From Chromera velia (taxonomy: Eukaryota; Sar; Chromeraceae): 64,000 bases of DNA. Below are positions 21,725-35,208 of this stretch, one piece after another. Made by a program: the position numbers and the translations under genes. The notes under the pieces were generated by a model. The model worked only from the letters and a program-made list of their open reading frames with translations, was not told where the DNA came from and made no database searches. The stretch spans positions 1 to 64,000 of the forward strand of contig JAHBMJ010005830.1 in assembly GCA_018398765.1 (NCBI GenBank), written 5' to 3'. The stretch's first letter is position 1. The number at the start of each line of letters is the position of its first letter.

Positions 21725-22592
21725 ATCAACCTTGAACATCTGCAGCATGTGTGTCAGCTTTGCATTCTAGTTTACATTACTTTGTGTACACTTAAAAGCA
21801 GAAAGTACGTCCGGCCGTGAATGGCCCGTCATCTCTACCTGTCCGTTCTATATCCGTTCTATATGGTACCAGTATATACCCTAGTATATACCAGTATGTC
21901 TTCCGAGTCGTCTGTCCGAATGTCAGCTCTTTGCTGTCATTCTCTCTATCTCTCTGACTTTCCCGCTGACGGCAACGTCCAAGCAGGAGTCCAACAGACG
22001 CTGCGTGCAAGCAAAGAGCATGTTGAAGAGCAGAAATGTCAGATTGAATCACGGTGAAGTCAATGGAGCAACATGCACAAACGAAGTGTGCTCAAGTTAG
22101 ACACAGCTGTCCAAACCAAACAACCGTGCCCTTTCCGGAGATTGTGGAAATCTCCCGGGGGAGTTTGAGGGAAAGAGGAAAAGAAAAAAAAATCGCGGCG
22201 TGAGTGAGGAAGGAAGGAACCAAGGAACAAGGGACAGACGAAAGGAAGGGACGAAGGAATAAAGCAATGAATGAATGAATGAATGAATGAAACCCGGAAG
22301 GAAAGATGGAACGAAGAAAGCAAGGAAAAGGAAGGAAGCTCACGAAAAACAGGAATTGAAGTGGGCAGGAAAGAGAACTACGAGTTCGAGATCCATCCTT
22401 GAAGAAAGTTTCATCATAAGTAACCATTGACATCTCACGCATCCGTCCACCCACCCACGCAGAAAGTCAGCAGAACCACAGTCCAAACAAGAATGAAAAA
22501 AACCGACCCGAACAAAGTCCACTGTTCCGCGCTTTCTCTGAAGAAGTGCGGCCGCGCGTGTCCACTCAACCAGAAGAAATCCTGCACCAACG

Positions 22593-22629
<37 letters not shown>

Positions 22630-22925
22630 GCACACGCACATACACACACAGAAAGGCAGAGAGACAGATTGTTTTCACTGAGCCAATACGGACAAAGAGC
22701 AGCGGTGTATTTTTCTTTCAATCAATGCGCCCCGCTTTTTCTTGTCCTTTCCTTTCACTTTCAGTAGCCCTCTCTCTCTTTGTCGCCTCAGTGGACATGC
22801 AGTCACTTCCTTTATGGCAGGGAGGCGGACGCCATGTTACCCCCCTGGGTGAGCTCGCTCCAGTGAGACGCCAGGCCTACAACCTCATCGAGCAGGAAAC
22901 ACATGACTTGAAAGAAAAAACAAAA
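21725..22925. other. Intergenic with microsatellites
   Basis: No gene seen. The interval contains GAAT and GGAA tandem runs (22200-22330) and a (CA)n run at about 22596-22650. A small plus-strand frame at 22800-22976 overlaps the 3' end of the minus-strand PIG-U gene and is probably non-coding. Confidence 0.5.
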
Positions 22926-22928
22926 TCA

Positions 22929-24244
22929 TCACCCGACTTGCTGAACATGTATAATCAATCTATTTCGTCTATGTAGGTCCACCGAGTGACCGGCAAATAT
23001 GTGTTGCACGAGGCACATGTTGAAGAGAAAGTTCGCGTTCCCCGTGTTCCGCTCCAGCCACAGAGACGCCATCACCGGCTGGACGCTCAACCCAAACACA
23101 GATGCAACCAACTGCAGGACAGCACAAAGAAAGGCGGGAAGGAAGGAGAAAACATAAGTGAATTGACAACTGGTATTACTGAATCAAGAGACACAACCGA
23201 GAGCACAAATTCAGTCACCATTTGCATGTGCAAAATTGAGCAGAAAACCATGTGAGAGACAGTGGGAGGACGAAGTTGAGTTGAATATTCCGATCCCCCG
23301 CGAAGGACACCACCAGCCACTTCTTCATTGCAATCGAAAACAAACGGACGGAGGGAGGGACCGACCCACCAGAGCTGCGAAGGCTTCAGAGCGTCTCACT
23401 GCCTCCCAGTTACACGCCGCGAGGCTCTGCAGACATGCTCTCTTTCATTGATTAGTCAGAGTTGCCGCACCTGTCTTCTCTTGAGGACCTCTCAGTTCGT
23501 TGCAAAGGCGGTTCCGTCAGGCAGACTGGCACTTTCCGATTTTTCGGCTGAAGCCATCGATTGACTCTTCTTTTTCCTTCCCTCTCTCCCCTTCCCTCCC
23601 TTACTCCCTCTCTCTCACCCTCCCCCGAACATACACAAAGAGGGAGGGAGGGAGGGAGGGAGGGAGGGAGAGGAAAGAGCGAAACCGGACGAAATAGGAC
23701 TGTTGGGTCATCCTCTCAAGAATGAAGCGGACAGTGAATCCAACAGACAAAGACTGCTGCATTGTTCTTCCAGACATATTGCACCATGCCTTTTTCCTCT
23801 TTCAGAAGACGGATAGCCAAGCAGCCTGACAGTCACAAGGACAAGGGGGGGCTGACCAGCATCAGAGCGAAATCGGCACTCGAGGTGTAGGGGTGGAAGA
23901 GCAGCAAGCTCTGTTAGGGGCAAACAGAAAGGCAGGCAGGGAGCGAAATAGGCTTTTCACTTACTCCGCAGACATGAAGCGACTGGTGGAAGGAGCAAAG
24001 AGAAAAAAAAAAATGACGGATTCTCTTGTACACGTGCACACACGCACAAAAAGCAAAGGGGAAACAGGCCGAGCCAAAGTCACGAAAAGACAAACAACAC
24101 AAACAAACAAACCCACAGAGAGAGAGATGATGGCAAGATCAACCCCGGAGGAAGCAAACCGGGACCACAGTGGCAACACGTTGATCAGCAGATGTCCCTG
24201 AGATCCCACACACACACATACACACATACACACACACACACACA

Positions 24245-24286
<42 letters not shown>

Positions 24287-27200
24287 CAGAGGGCGGGCGG
24301 GCGGGCGGGGGGAGAGAGAGAAAGGAGAGAACAAGATCAAATCCTCTCTTCGTTTTGCAAGCTCAGACAGACCACCAGGATGAAAAAAAAAGAAGAAAGG
24401 CAGTCAGTCAAAGTCGGAGAGCAGAGGACGGTGCAGAAAGAAAGGGAATTTGACACGAAGAAAAACCTCCCTCCTCATTCCACCTGCTTACACAATGGAA
24501 GAAAAACGATAGTCGAGGGAGAGATGGAGCGAATGGAGCGAGGTCAAGAGCACACAAGCAGCAGAGAGAGCAAATGTGCTTGCCAGCCCTGTCCTCCCCT
24601 TTTTTAAACGTCATCTGCCCCCCTACACGTACGTCTCTTGGGGACACAAAAACAGGGGAAAAAAAAAAACCAAACAAAGACACACCTGGAAGGCGCAGAG
24701 AAACAAAAGGCGAAATCGAGTGAAAACCTGCAGGACAAGAGAGAAGAACACGAGAGCATGCAGAGGCACAGAAATGACTGAAGAAAGGCAGACTGGTAGA
24801 AAGACAGAGGAATTAAGGCAAAAGGGAGGAACGGAAGTCCGCATCCGACGCCCTTTTTAAGTCCCCTCTCGTTCCAAAAGGACTGCCTCTCTCTCTTTGA
24901 TTTTTCCACAGGCAAGCCACGGTCGACTCCCAGCCTTCCAGCGAGGACAAACAAGAACACACAGAGACATACCATGTGACTGCTTTTTTTCTTTTGAAAC
25001 AACACAGAGACAGACAGACAGACTAGATGTTTCTTCTTCTCCACAGACAGACAGACAGACAGACAGACTATATGTTTCTTCTTCTTCTCCCTCTTTTTCT
25101 TCATGTACATAACAGACAAAGAGAAAGAAAGAACGAAGACAAAAGAACAGAACCAACAATCAAACAGCGTGGGCAGGGAGCCCGAAAGGTGAGAGTTAAG
25201 CGCCCCTTCCCTCTCCAACTCCCGACAGACTTTCATGTGATCCCTGGGTTGATACGATAAACCTCTGCTGCTTCCACTCAAGACAGACTGTATGTTTCTT
25301 CTTCTTCTCCCTCCTTTTCTTCATGAACACAACAGACAGAGGAACAGATGGACAAAGAAGAGACAGACAGACAGACCAATTGAAAGGTGTACCAGAAGAT
25401 CCCTAAACTAGGTGTAGTGTCTCCCACAGAGTTCAGAAATTGGGACGTTTCCTTCCAGAATTCCTGCAGGGGGGGGGGGGAAGGCAAAGGAATTAACCAA
25501 AAAGATGCAGAAACAAGCAGCAGATTGTCTTTTCTTTACAACGAAAGTCGATATCCGTTTGTCTGAGCGTTTCGGTCAGGACTCCAGAAAAGAAAAGGAG
25601 GAATGGAACGCGTAAGAGAAATGAGAGGAAGGAAGAGGAGATCTCAAGAAATGAGAAGCAGACCCATGAATGGCCCAGAAGAAACTATGATGATTCCGCA
25701 AGGAGGGAGCGAAACCGAACGATCGAATGAATTAAAAAGGAACACGACACATTCTCATTTGGAGGCATTTACAGGCACTCTTCTGCTCTCTTCTCTTCTT
25801 CCCCCCCTGTTCAATTTCGTCTCTGTCTGACCTTCCTTGCTGCCTCTCTTGCTCACTCTCTTCCTGCCTATCAGCTCCCATGTTCCTTCCTGCCTAGCAC
25901 AAAAGGAAGACACTCACTCATCCGCTCCCTCCCTCACTCACCCAGTCTCCTCCCATCAAAGCAGCCGACATGAGTGTCAGACCCGAAAAGGCACCCAAGA
26001 CACTCAACAGAAAGACCCAAAAACCAAACCAATACCTCCAAGATCCGAGGTGGACGAGGACAGCCTGAAGAGAGGAAGGCACAGAAACGACTTCGCTTTC
26101 CTCTCTCCGTTTTTCAATTCTCGCCCCTAGCAAAAAAGAAGATTGTTCCTTTCCCATGCCCGTGCCGATCTGCGCCTCCGCCCCTCTCTCTGATGATGTC
26201 TCCTCCTCCATGTCCCCACAAATCCCTTTTTTCTGAGAACGGGATCCGGACACCGCCCCGGGAGTGCTCTTTCCAGCCCCTTCTGCTTTTCCTCGTTTCC
26301 CCTTTTTCCCTTCTTGCTTCTCTTCAACCCCTCCGGAGACTGACGCCGCCCCTCCTTCTCCCAGTCCGACAGGCGAAACTGCGTTCTCCTTCTCCTTTCT
26401 CCCTTCCGCCCCCCCAGCGCCGAACACCCCCACGCTCAACAGATTCCAGAGAGGAAAAACGAGAGTTAGCCCCTGAGGCAGCGGAAACAAACTCAACGTC
26501 GCCGCCAAACACGCGACAGCGAACGCGGCACAAAGCGATGCTCCTCGCCTTCCCGAAACGACTCCACTACACGGAAAACGAAACTTCGTCTTTCCATGAA
26601 GACAAAGAGGCAATGCAGCTGCCGCAGTCGACACGCTGAGAAGACACAGGCAGATGCCACCACCACTAAGGGCCCATGCCTGACTGGCGATTGTCAGAGG
26701 ATTCATGAAGAACGATGCTGCCACGATGGACGGCTGGGCCTTCTTCTCCTTTTCAGAGAACCTATGCAGGCTGCCCTTCTCCTCATTCTTCCCCTCTCCT
26801 CCTTCAACCGCAGCCTCATCATCTTCATGGGAAGAGTCTTGGGACTGCACGAAAAATCACACAATCACTTGTTCATGAGCACTCGGTCTCCTTCATGACT
26901 CTCCCAAAAAGTAGCCAGCGAGAGCTGAGAGCGTTGCAAGGATTAGAGTGAGAGCAAGCAAGGAGTCGGAAGAACGAACACGCTGGATAAGTAACGACAG
27001 GAGAGAAGAAGCCAGGAAACAAAGAAAATAAAAGCGACTCTCCATTACCATCATTCTCTCTCCTGACTGTGCGCACTTGAGTATTCCAAACCCCTCCATT
27101 CATTTGCCAGTCCCGTTCAGTCTGACTGCTTGGTGACTGCATCTGTATTTCATATCGGGCACATTTTGTTCGAAGCCAAGACATATTCCGAAATGATCTT

Positions 27201-27818
27201 TCTCAGGATCCGTAAATCTTCCTTTCGGTCCTTCCCATGATTGTCTTCCTTCCTGCACAAACAACGAGACTTGAGACGCCACTTTCTTTTTTCTCGATCA
27301 AGCAATATCTCAGTCATGCTACACACCCCACGAGTGACCCTGCAGGCCAGAGTCTCATGCAGACCTACCTGATTCGACGCCAGTGCGAGGATGAAGAGAG
27401 CCGAGGATGTCGCCACATCACAGAGAAGCAGAAAGACGAACATTCTCCACGCACTCACATAGGGTGAAGACCTCCCTTCTATTGAGTCGTGAGGAGACGA
27501 GACGGCTACTGTGACCGTGTGATCTAGGACCCACAAGAGCCACGGTGGCAGGTGGAAAGTCCCTCCTGCGTACGGAGAAACCCCAAGCTTTCTACGCGCG
27601 AAGGCTTCTCTCAGTTTCCCGAAAGAGAAAGGCGCTGCTCCCATCAGGAGACCGAGGTAAAAAGGAGGTTCCGCAAAATCGTCATCTCCTTCTTCTTGCG
27701 AAAAAGAAGAGACCAGGCAGAAAGTCAAAAACCTTAAAAGACAACCAAGAAGAATGGCACTGACAAACATCAAGCCCTGATGTCTGAGACCCATCTTTCC
27801 CCCCATATCTGTCGACAT
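22929..27818 (-). CDS. PIGU: GPI transamidase subunit PIG-U
   Basis: PIG-U is a multi-pass ER membrane subunit of the GPI transamidase that attaches proteins to GPI anchors. Exons read on the minus strand: 27818-27369, 26844-25942, 25463-25377, 24727-24686, 24197-24117, 23910-23837 and 23111-22929. Diagnostic matches are LGVSPYAGGTFH (N-terminal loop), FFMNPLTIASQ, TTPSLGIFWYTF followed by RFRLLFLCAFQ across a splice, LINVLPLW, FHPYTSSADFALML and SLWLERNTGNANF. At least one short exon between 23837 and 23111 is unresolved. The start is the first ATG before the first membrane span; an upstream exon (to 28047) is possible. Odd: exon 2 carries a Gly/Glu/Lys-rich loop of about 130 residues not usual in the family. 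The C-terminus after 22983 is uncertain. Confidence 0.85.
24200..24290. repeat. (CA)n microsatellite in PIG-U intron
   Basis: A long CA dinucleotide run with CG interruptions begins a few bases upstream (minus-strand sense) of the exon at 24197-24117, so it forms the GT-rich end of that intron. Confidence 0.9.
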
Positions 27819-28049
27819 CACCACAGGGTTTCCCTGGGCGTCAACCTCCTGTAAAAGAATCAATTCCGCTCGCAGCGTCCTCCTTCTGTGTCTGGAGGGT
27901 TGCAGTCTCCGGTCCTTGCGTGAGATTCCCGAGGGAGTCCAATCTGTACGTGACGCTCAGACAAGAAGAGCTGAAAAGGCGGTACACACTGGACCAAATA
28001 TATGGCAAGTATTGACATGTCAGAAAATGCGCATCAGACCCACTCATTG

Positions 28050-29073
28050 AACTTGATTGAAGGCACGAGGTCTGCGTATCTTGAAGGTTGGTTCTTAATT
28101 GGTACTATGAGTTCGACTCGGGGCCATGCATCGCGATGATGATTCTTCCGTATGTGCGTGCGAAATCGGCACTGAATTTGGCAGACTGAATTCAGTTTTT
28201 CTGACGACGACACTAGGGTTAATTTCCTTTGAGTTTTTCTCCCTTAAACACGAGTTTTTTTCGGGCGATCTTGAAACTCAAGTTTTTCCGACCAAAAGCT
28301 ACATAGCAGGGCACATCAGGGCACTGTTGCTTGCAACATGGATGCGCGTGAGAAATCGTAAGAATGCATATATGTTGAATTCAGGCTTGCATGCAGTCTC
28401 AATTCTCGATCGCGATTTTACCAGAGCACACTGATTCAGATGTCCTGTCGGATATATAGTCTTTTAGAATCACAGACTCTCAGTCCTATCGCTCCAAATA
28501 AAAGTGAAGGTCCCAACAGCCTCCCAAAGAAGTGTGGGGAACTCCGTAGACGGAATCACAAAACTTTTTCCTCGACTCCATCTAAGTTGTTTGCATACAT
28601 ACACGTGTGCGGTGTGCACTCGTCGCTGCATCGAAGCGTTGTACCTCGGTGTTCCAAAGAGTGCTCTTCGGCTTTCTACGAACGAAGTAGCCACTTGTGG
28701 AACAGCACTCGTTTGGTCTCCTCGTGACGCAGGGAATCACGGGTGATCGGGGTTTTCGACAAGTCAGGTGAGCAACACCTGCACTCTAAGCTAAAGTAAA
28801 GTGGTGCGTTGATCGTTGCTTCTAAGTAAAGAAAGTTAAAGGAAGCTGGTGAATTGGAATCCTTGTGTCCCTGTACTGATTCCCCTTTGTGTCTTGGCAT
28901 TGCTCCTGTCTTTCAGCTCTGTACCTGACTTTCGTCTTTACCTTTCCATTGCTTGTGGTGATTGGTGAAACTGTTGCAGGACGAATTTCAAGGACAAACG
29001 ACGCTTAGAGGGCAACACTCCAGTTTTTCTGACCTCACAATTGTGTTGAGAGTTCTCTCGTCACTCAATCACG
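28050..29073. other. Intergenic between PIG-U and the membrane-protein gene
   Basis: The two genes are divergent, so this interval should hold both promoters. I see no TATA-like box I would trust and no convincing coding frame; the open frames present lack protein-like composition. Confidence 0.5.
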
Positions 29074-32000
29074 ATGACAAGACTTCCCAACGAGGGGACG
29101 CAAGAAGGCAACAACAGGACAAGCCGTGGCCCCTGCGACGACTCTCCCAAAATGGAGATGCTCCTCCCGGGAGAGGTCCAAGCAGCGGCAACAGACTTTC
29201 CAGGAACTCCTCTGACGGTTGGAGGGGAAAAGGGAGTAGTCAAGGACTGTGATGGTGGCGCAATGGAAGAAAGGAGCCGTCTAACTCTGTACAAGCACGC
29301 CCTTCACGGCGCTCCAGCTCCTGGTGACTTCAGCGGTCAGTCTGGTGCCTGAGTCTGTATGGATCTTGCGGTTTCAGGTGCGTAACTTTAAGGAGCAAAG
29401 GGCTGCCCCTGAAGGGAAGCTTCGATGCATTGCGGAACACAACGGGCTGAGCAGTTAGTGTCTCTTTCTCGTACATGCTCCGTCAGCATACGAACAATTG
29501 CCGTCTTTAATTAGCATCGTTGCAACAACCGTATTTGAAAGGTTCTGCGTACGATATGCAGATGTACAAACAGACGTGCGACCTTGTCAGCCAGATATCA
29601 CACCAAAAAGTCTCCAACCAGCATCGCCTACCCGAACAAATCCACTGTCTGCCTTGTTCTCTGTACGTGTCTTTGCTTGCAGATCTTCGCGAACCATCCG
29701 AGGAAAACAGCAAAAAAGGAGGGACAGACGCAGCGGAGAGAGTTCAACAGCCAGCAGATGGACCAGCTTCCCTCCCTCCTCTGCCTCCACCGACCAATTT
29801 GAGACCCCCCACGAATCAGATACACAAGAAGAAACAGACAAACATGATAAACAAACTTCAACAACAGAATCATCAGATGAATACCCTGCCGGATGTAGCT
29901 CCCTTTGAGCTTCTTCGCGACTCCTTCCCCTCTCAGCCCCCTCCTCACAATCACTCACCATCCTCTGACACAACCACGCGCCACTTCCCTCCTCCACCCC
30001 CCTCTGCAAGAGAAAAAGGGCCCACAACCCCCCAACCAAATAACAGCAACCCCTTCTCTCGACGTCCAAAAAGTGCGGGGGGATTTTCGGCTTCTGCAGG
30101 TCCGAACAGCGCAGCCCTCTTTCGTGACCTCTCAAACAGCCTCGCAGAAGGAGATCCAGAGCAGATAGACAAAGACGGAAACACCGCAGGAGGAGGAGGC
30201 GACGGAGACAAATTCCAACCCCCCCTCCCAGGAACAGCGACCNNNNNNNNNNNNNNNNNNNNNNNNNNNNNNNNNNNNNNNNNNNNNNNNNNNNNNNNNN
30301 NNNNNNNNNNNNNNNNNNNNNNNNNNNNNNNNNNNNNNNNNNNNNNNNNNNNNNNNNNNNNNNNNNNNNNNNNNNNNNNNNNNNNNNNNNNNNNNNNNNN
30401 NNNNNNNNNNNNNNNNNNNNNNNNNNNNNNNNNNNNNNNNNNNNNNNNNNNNNNNNNNNNNNNNNNNNNNNNNNNNNNNNNNNNNNNNNNNNNNNNNNNN
30501 NNNNNNNNNNNNNNNNNNNNNNNNNNNNNNNNNNNNNNNNNNNNNNNNNNNNNNNNNNNNNNNNNNNNNNNNNNNNNNNNNNNNNNNNNNNNNNNNNNNN
30601 NNNNNNNNNNNNNNNNNNNNNNNNNNNNNNNNNNNNNNNNNNNNNNNNNNNNNNNNNNNNNNNNNNNNNNNNNNNNNNNNNNNNNNNNNNNNNNNNNNNN
30701 NNNNNNNNNNNNNNNNNNNNNNNNNNNNNNNNNNNNNNNNNNNNNNNNNNNNNNNNNNNNNNNNNNNNNNNNNNNNNNNNNNNNNNNNNNNNNNNNNNNN
30801 NNNNNCCCCCCCCCCCTGTGGTCTTCTCTCCTCTGTTTTTGTACACATTGCCAGCGACGCAACCACCAACGAGCACCTCGAGGGGGGCTCTCTGATTGAA
30901 GAGACAGCCGCAGCCATCCCTCCCCCTCCTGCTCTCCCGATGTATTCAAAGAAAGGAAAAGGAAAGGCGGGAAGGAACCTCACAGACATGGTGCAGCCTG
31001 CCAAGGACACCCCCTGCTTCGACCATGCCCCAGCTGGAGTCTCCTCCGTGCCCCTCCCTGCCTCTGCCTTCCCTGCGAAAGTGCGAGTTGGTTGGGGTGA
31101 GGGGGTAGGGGCCTCACCAGCTGAGGAGGTGGAGGGAGAAATGCCTTTTGTGTTCCCTCAGAAAAAATCCCCGGCTTCGCTTCAGAGTCCGTGGAAACAA
31201 CTTGATGCGGATTCGGGGAACGGGGTGGGGGAAAAAACGGAAGAGGAAGAGGGGGCAAAGGACGGAAGAGAAGCAGAAGAGCCACGGGAGGGTGACTCTG
31301 TTGGAATCGGCAAAAGTCGAACCAGAGAGAGAAAAGGCGAAAAAGACGCACAGATTGCAAAGATGTCAGTCAGCTTGATGTAGATCTTTTCTCACTCCTC
31401 CCTTTGCCTCTCTCCTCTCCGGATCCGCACGAGAGGGGGTTGTCGTTGCTTTGCATATCGGACCATCTGCGTCGTCGTTGATCGGCGTGTGTCTCCTTTT
31501 GTTCTTCATGCAAGATATGTATGGTAAAAGAACGAAAGACACGTACCTTCCCATGCAGGTTCACGTCCTGCAATGATTGCATTCTCATTTGTTTGCAGCC
31601 TCTGGATTTGCCTGGTCGGGGGGATTCTGCTCCCACCGCTCGTATGGCTTGCCGGTAGGTAATGGATGAAGACTTGGGCAATCAAATGAATTTATGGGGG
31701 AGGAAAAGGAATCCTAGGGACGAAGAAAAGCAGCGAAAGAGAGACAAAAAGCAACAGACGACTGCCCAAAATGTGAATTTGCAAGCATGGTAGGAAAAGA
31801 GCCTGGCGCTCATGCATGGATGATGCGTTTTTATTTATTTTATTTATCGTCGTCCCAGAGAAAAACCAATTGTCTTGGAATCCAGTTTCCGTGTGTATTT
31901 ATCAACCATCTGGATGCTTGGTAGTGAGCTCTCTGCTGAAGTCAGATCTGTAATGTTCTCTCCCCCAACACTTTTCTCTTCCTGTCTTTCACCGCTTTGC

Positions 32001-34639
32001 TTGTCCCACCTGTGTGTCTCTCTGACACTTCCTTTCTGTGGAGTACTTGTTGCCCTGAATTGTGGTGTCCTTTCTTTCTTTCTTTCTTGCTTGCCAAAAG
32101 AATGTGAGGAATTCCCTGCACGTGTCTTGCAGAGGAACCTCAAGAGACCACGCCGATTTTATTGGATAACCCTTAATTTTCTTCTGTGTGCAGCTGCAAT
32201 TTTCGGGTTCTGCCACGTGAGGAGAAACAGAAAGAGGAGCCAGAAGAAGCAAGAGAGAGAAATCCGACTTGTAAGTAGGCGATTCGCTTGTCAGCTGGCC
32301 AATATTACAGTTTGTTTTTCTGTATCGTTTCTTGAAAACGCAGAGAAAATGCCCACAACAAAAACAAAGGATCAACCAGATCGTTGGCATGGTGTTTTCC
32401 CCTATAAGTATTTAGACTTGACATCCAACTCACACATGGATGCAGTGCCATTTTTCCTGTCCCCACTCTCCCTTTTCACAGTGATCTCTCTGTCACATAT
32501 GGTTTCTCTCTCTCTCTCTGGGTTCTCCACGTCCATTGCTTTCGACTGAATAAGCATGCTAACAAAGTCCCCTATTGCCCCTTCCTTCCCCTTTTAATTC
32601 CTCTGCAGGCCTCTTGGCTCAACCTTTTGCTCTTCTTCCTGTCTCTCATCGCTCTGGTTCTCCTTCTCGGCTTTCTCTTCAACTGGGGCGTCCCCGAAAG
32701 GCCAAATTCCGGTCATACTCTCACTTCAGGAAATCCAAATGAGTCAGAAAAACCCAGGGGAAGGTCCAGAATCACAGTCCCAGAAGGAGAGGGAAGGGCA
32801 AACCCCCAAATGCCAAACGGTCCCCCCATCGGAGCAGGACCACGCATTCCCATTCCAAACATCCCCAGCAGAGACGCCAATGGTGGTGGCATCACTCTTC
32901 CAATCCACCCCTCACCCCCACCCCCGTCTCCCGGGAACCCCCCTCAACCCCCGTCGGACTCATCCGAGTCGAACTCAGCACTCCCAACCGAAATTCCCTC
33001 TCAACCCATTGTCAGAGGCACAACACCGAACCCCCCCTCCACACCTCCATCAGACCCCTCGTCTCCCTTCCATCAACCTTCGTCGAGTCCCTCTTCAAGT
33101 CCTCCCAACAATCCTCTAACAGATCCGACCCCCTTCCCTCCAAGCTCATCCACTGAGGAGGGGGAGACCAATGATGGCAGCTCAGGTGCAGCAGCAACAC
33201 CCCAGCCTCCCGAGAACCTAGTCCCATCCAACCCAACAAATGCACCCGTACCGCCACCAGTGTCTGCCTCCACCCCCGCGCCAGAAACAACCACCATCAC
33301 CACCACGACACCAGCGACAGCAACAGCAGCCGTCCCAACCCCCCCGCCCATCCCCTTCCCCTTCCCTGTGCACACCCTTCCTACAACAGGAGGCAGCAGA
33401 CCCCCTTCATCTTCACCTGCAAACAGAGGGTCTCTTTCCAACCCCTCCTCTCGCCCCCCTCCCCTCCCAGTTCCTTTTCATTTCCCTGACCACAGACATG
33501 ATCCAAAAGGAAACTCCACGACCAATCCCTCACGACGCTCCAGCTTTCCTGACTCTCTCCGTCCTCCCCGCCTCCCCTTCTTCTCCAACCCCCCAACTCG
33601 AGGACGACAAGGAACACAACCAGATGACGGCCCAGTTGAACGCTCCCAAAAACTCGAACCTCTCGGCCTTGCTGTGTTGATCGTTTCCCTCACCCTACTC
33701 CTTCCAGCAGCAATTCTGCTTCTCGTTCTCTGTCTGCGTCCCTTTCTGAAAGACTTCAGACAGTGGTGTCAGTCTCTCTGCAGTCAAAGCCGCAAAAGAA
33801 ATGGTCAGAAGAAGACGCCAGAAGACCAAGAAGAAAAATTTTATGCACCCAACCCACCCGGCCCTCCTCCTCTGCACCCGGAGCTAGACTTGAGAGGGAT
33901 GCCCGAAGAAGAGAGTTGGGCCATTGTCAATCAACTAGCAATGGGGAGAGATCATGGAGGGAAATTCGGTACTACTGCAACAGCAGATGGCTTTCAAGGA
34001 TCAAACACCCAAAAGGACGGACGTGACAAAGAAAGAAGACGACCTTGGACCGATCCCTCTCCTTTCTTCCCTCCCCCTCGTTCCATCGAGGCGTCCTCTG
34101 GTCCCTCCACCTCTGACCCTCATGACCCAACTCCGAAAGATTCCAATGCGGCGGGGCACTTGAAAGAAGAAAAAGAAAAATTAGCAGAAGACGAAATTCC
34201 CTCCGAGAGACCTGAAGACCTGGGCATCTCCTCAAGTCCCTCCAACCGACTGGGGGGCAGATTTGAGTGGCGTCTCCTGCAGATTTGGAAGAAGAGAGAA
34301 GAGCAGGAAGAGGAAAATGAGAAAGATGTGGAGACAGCGGATGCACAGAGAAAAGAACAAGATCAGCAGACCGCTCGTGACGGGGGAGAGATGCGAAAGA
34401 ACAGAAATGGGTTTGGTCGGCGCCTGACCACATCTTTTTCCTCTTCCGTCTCTTCTGTCGGCTCTGCAATGGGCAGGGGGGGGGCGTTTGTCTCACGTGT
34501 CGGTCGTTCTTTCATGGAGCGCGCTCGGTCACTTGGCCGCTCCTTGCGTCCCTCCCCTTCACCTGCCCTCTCTCCCGGCCCGCCTGGTATTGATGAGGCA
34601 CGGGCGGGCAGGCAGGAGACGATGGGAGAGGTTGCGTAG
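29074..34639 (+). CDS. Multi-span membrane protein with long Pro/Thr-rich loop, unknown function
   Basis: Exons: 29074-29323, 29683-31364 (contains the N gap), 31599-31654, 32101-32270 and 32609-34639. Phases agree where testable. The start ATG is followed by a polar, disordered N-terminal half. Four hydrophobic spans follow: ILLPPLVWLA (exon 3), ITLNFLLCAAAIFGF (exon 4), LLLFFLSLIALVLLLGFLF (start of exon 5) and LGLAVLIVSLTLLLPAAIL (about 33660-33740). Spans 3 and 4 flank about 300 residues rich in Pro, Thr and Ser, likely exposed on the non-cytosolic side. The tail is charged, rich in Lys/Glu, then Arg/Ser. No signal peptide at the N-terminus. I recognise no family. The frame does not carry straight through the gap, so either the gap size is nominal or an intron lies in it. 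Confidence 0.7.
30243..30805. other. Assembly gap (N run)
   Basis: 563 unknown bases within the second exon of the membrane-protein gene, followed by a poly-C tract, which may be why assembly failed here. Confidence 1.
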
Positions 34640-35202
34640 AGAGAAGGCACTGTGGCTTTCGGACAGTATGTGTGCAGAGGGGTTCAAATTGAACTGAATT
34701 TGTTGATTTTGAACGGGGGGAACTCACAGGAGGATGCGTGAGGAAAAGTAGAGAGAGGGTGGAATTATAAACTTGTCCTGACTTACGGGAGCGGGGAAGC
34801 ATTTTCTTGTCTTGTCTTACGAGTGGAAGGGGAGAGCTTTCCTTTCCTTTCAAAAAAGTGAAAGGGAGGGGGGAGCTACACATTGTGGGGAGGATCCATA
34901 GACGAAACTTATTAATGCTGAGCTTGTACTCCCCATGGTGGCGCGTGTGCGAATGCCGAAGAAACATGAGAACTGGGAGAGAAAGAGAGGGGGGCAACTC
35001 ATCCAGGACAATCCACGTACTGTGCATCGATTTGGATCGAAAGAAGGGAAAAAGTGGAATTGAGGGAACTTGGAAGAAGATTTCCATCAGAAATGAAGAT
35101 CGAGTCAAACAAAACTAAAGCAGTCACCTCCACGAGAGGAGAGACACAGCACTCCTTTTCCCTTTTCTGTCTTTTTCTGAGTACTGATACAGAAGACCGA
35201 AG

Positions 35203-35208
35203 AATAAA
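35203..35208 (+). other. Possible poly(A) signal AATAAA
   Basis: Canonical hexamer 564 nt after the stop codon of the membrane-protein gene. No closer AATAAA was noticed, so a long 3' UTR or a variant signal is implied. Confidence 0.35.

Noticed and set aside
23961-23985. Possible 18-nt micro-exon of PIG-U with a perfect GTAAGT donor
   Set aside because: It is in phase, but adding it lengthens a transmembrane segment beyond the family pattern. Skipping it gives a better match (LAIISLS followed by SLLLFHPY).
26893-27099. Minus-strand hydrophobic frame inside PIG-U (MESRFYFLCFLASS and following)
   Set aside because: It would add membrane spans where PIG-U has none, and its end cannot be spliced in phase to the next exon. 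Direct splicing 27369 to 26844 fits the family better, so I treat it as intronic.
29587-31010. Long frames crossing the N gap on the minus strand
   Set aside because: Their length comes from unknown bases, and the plus strand holds phased exons with membrane spans.
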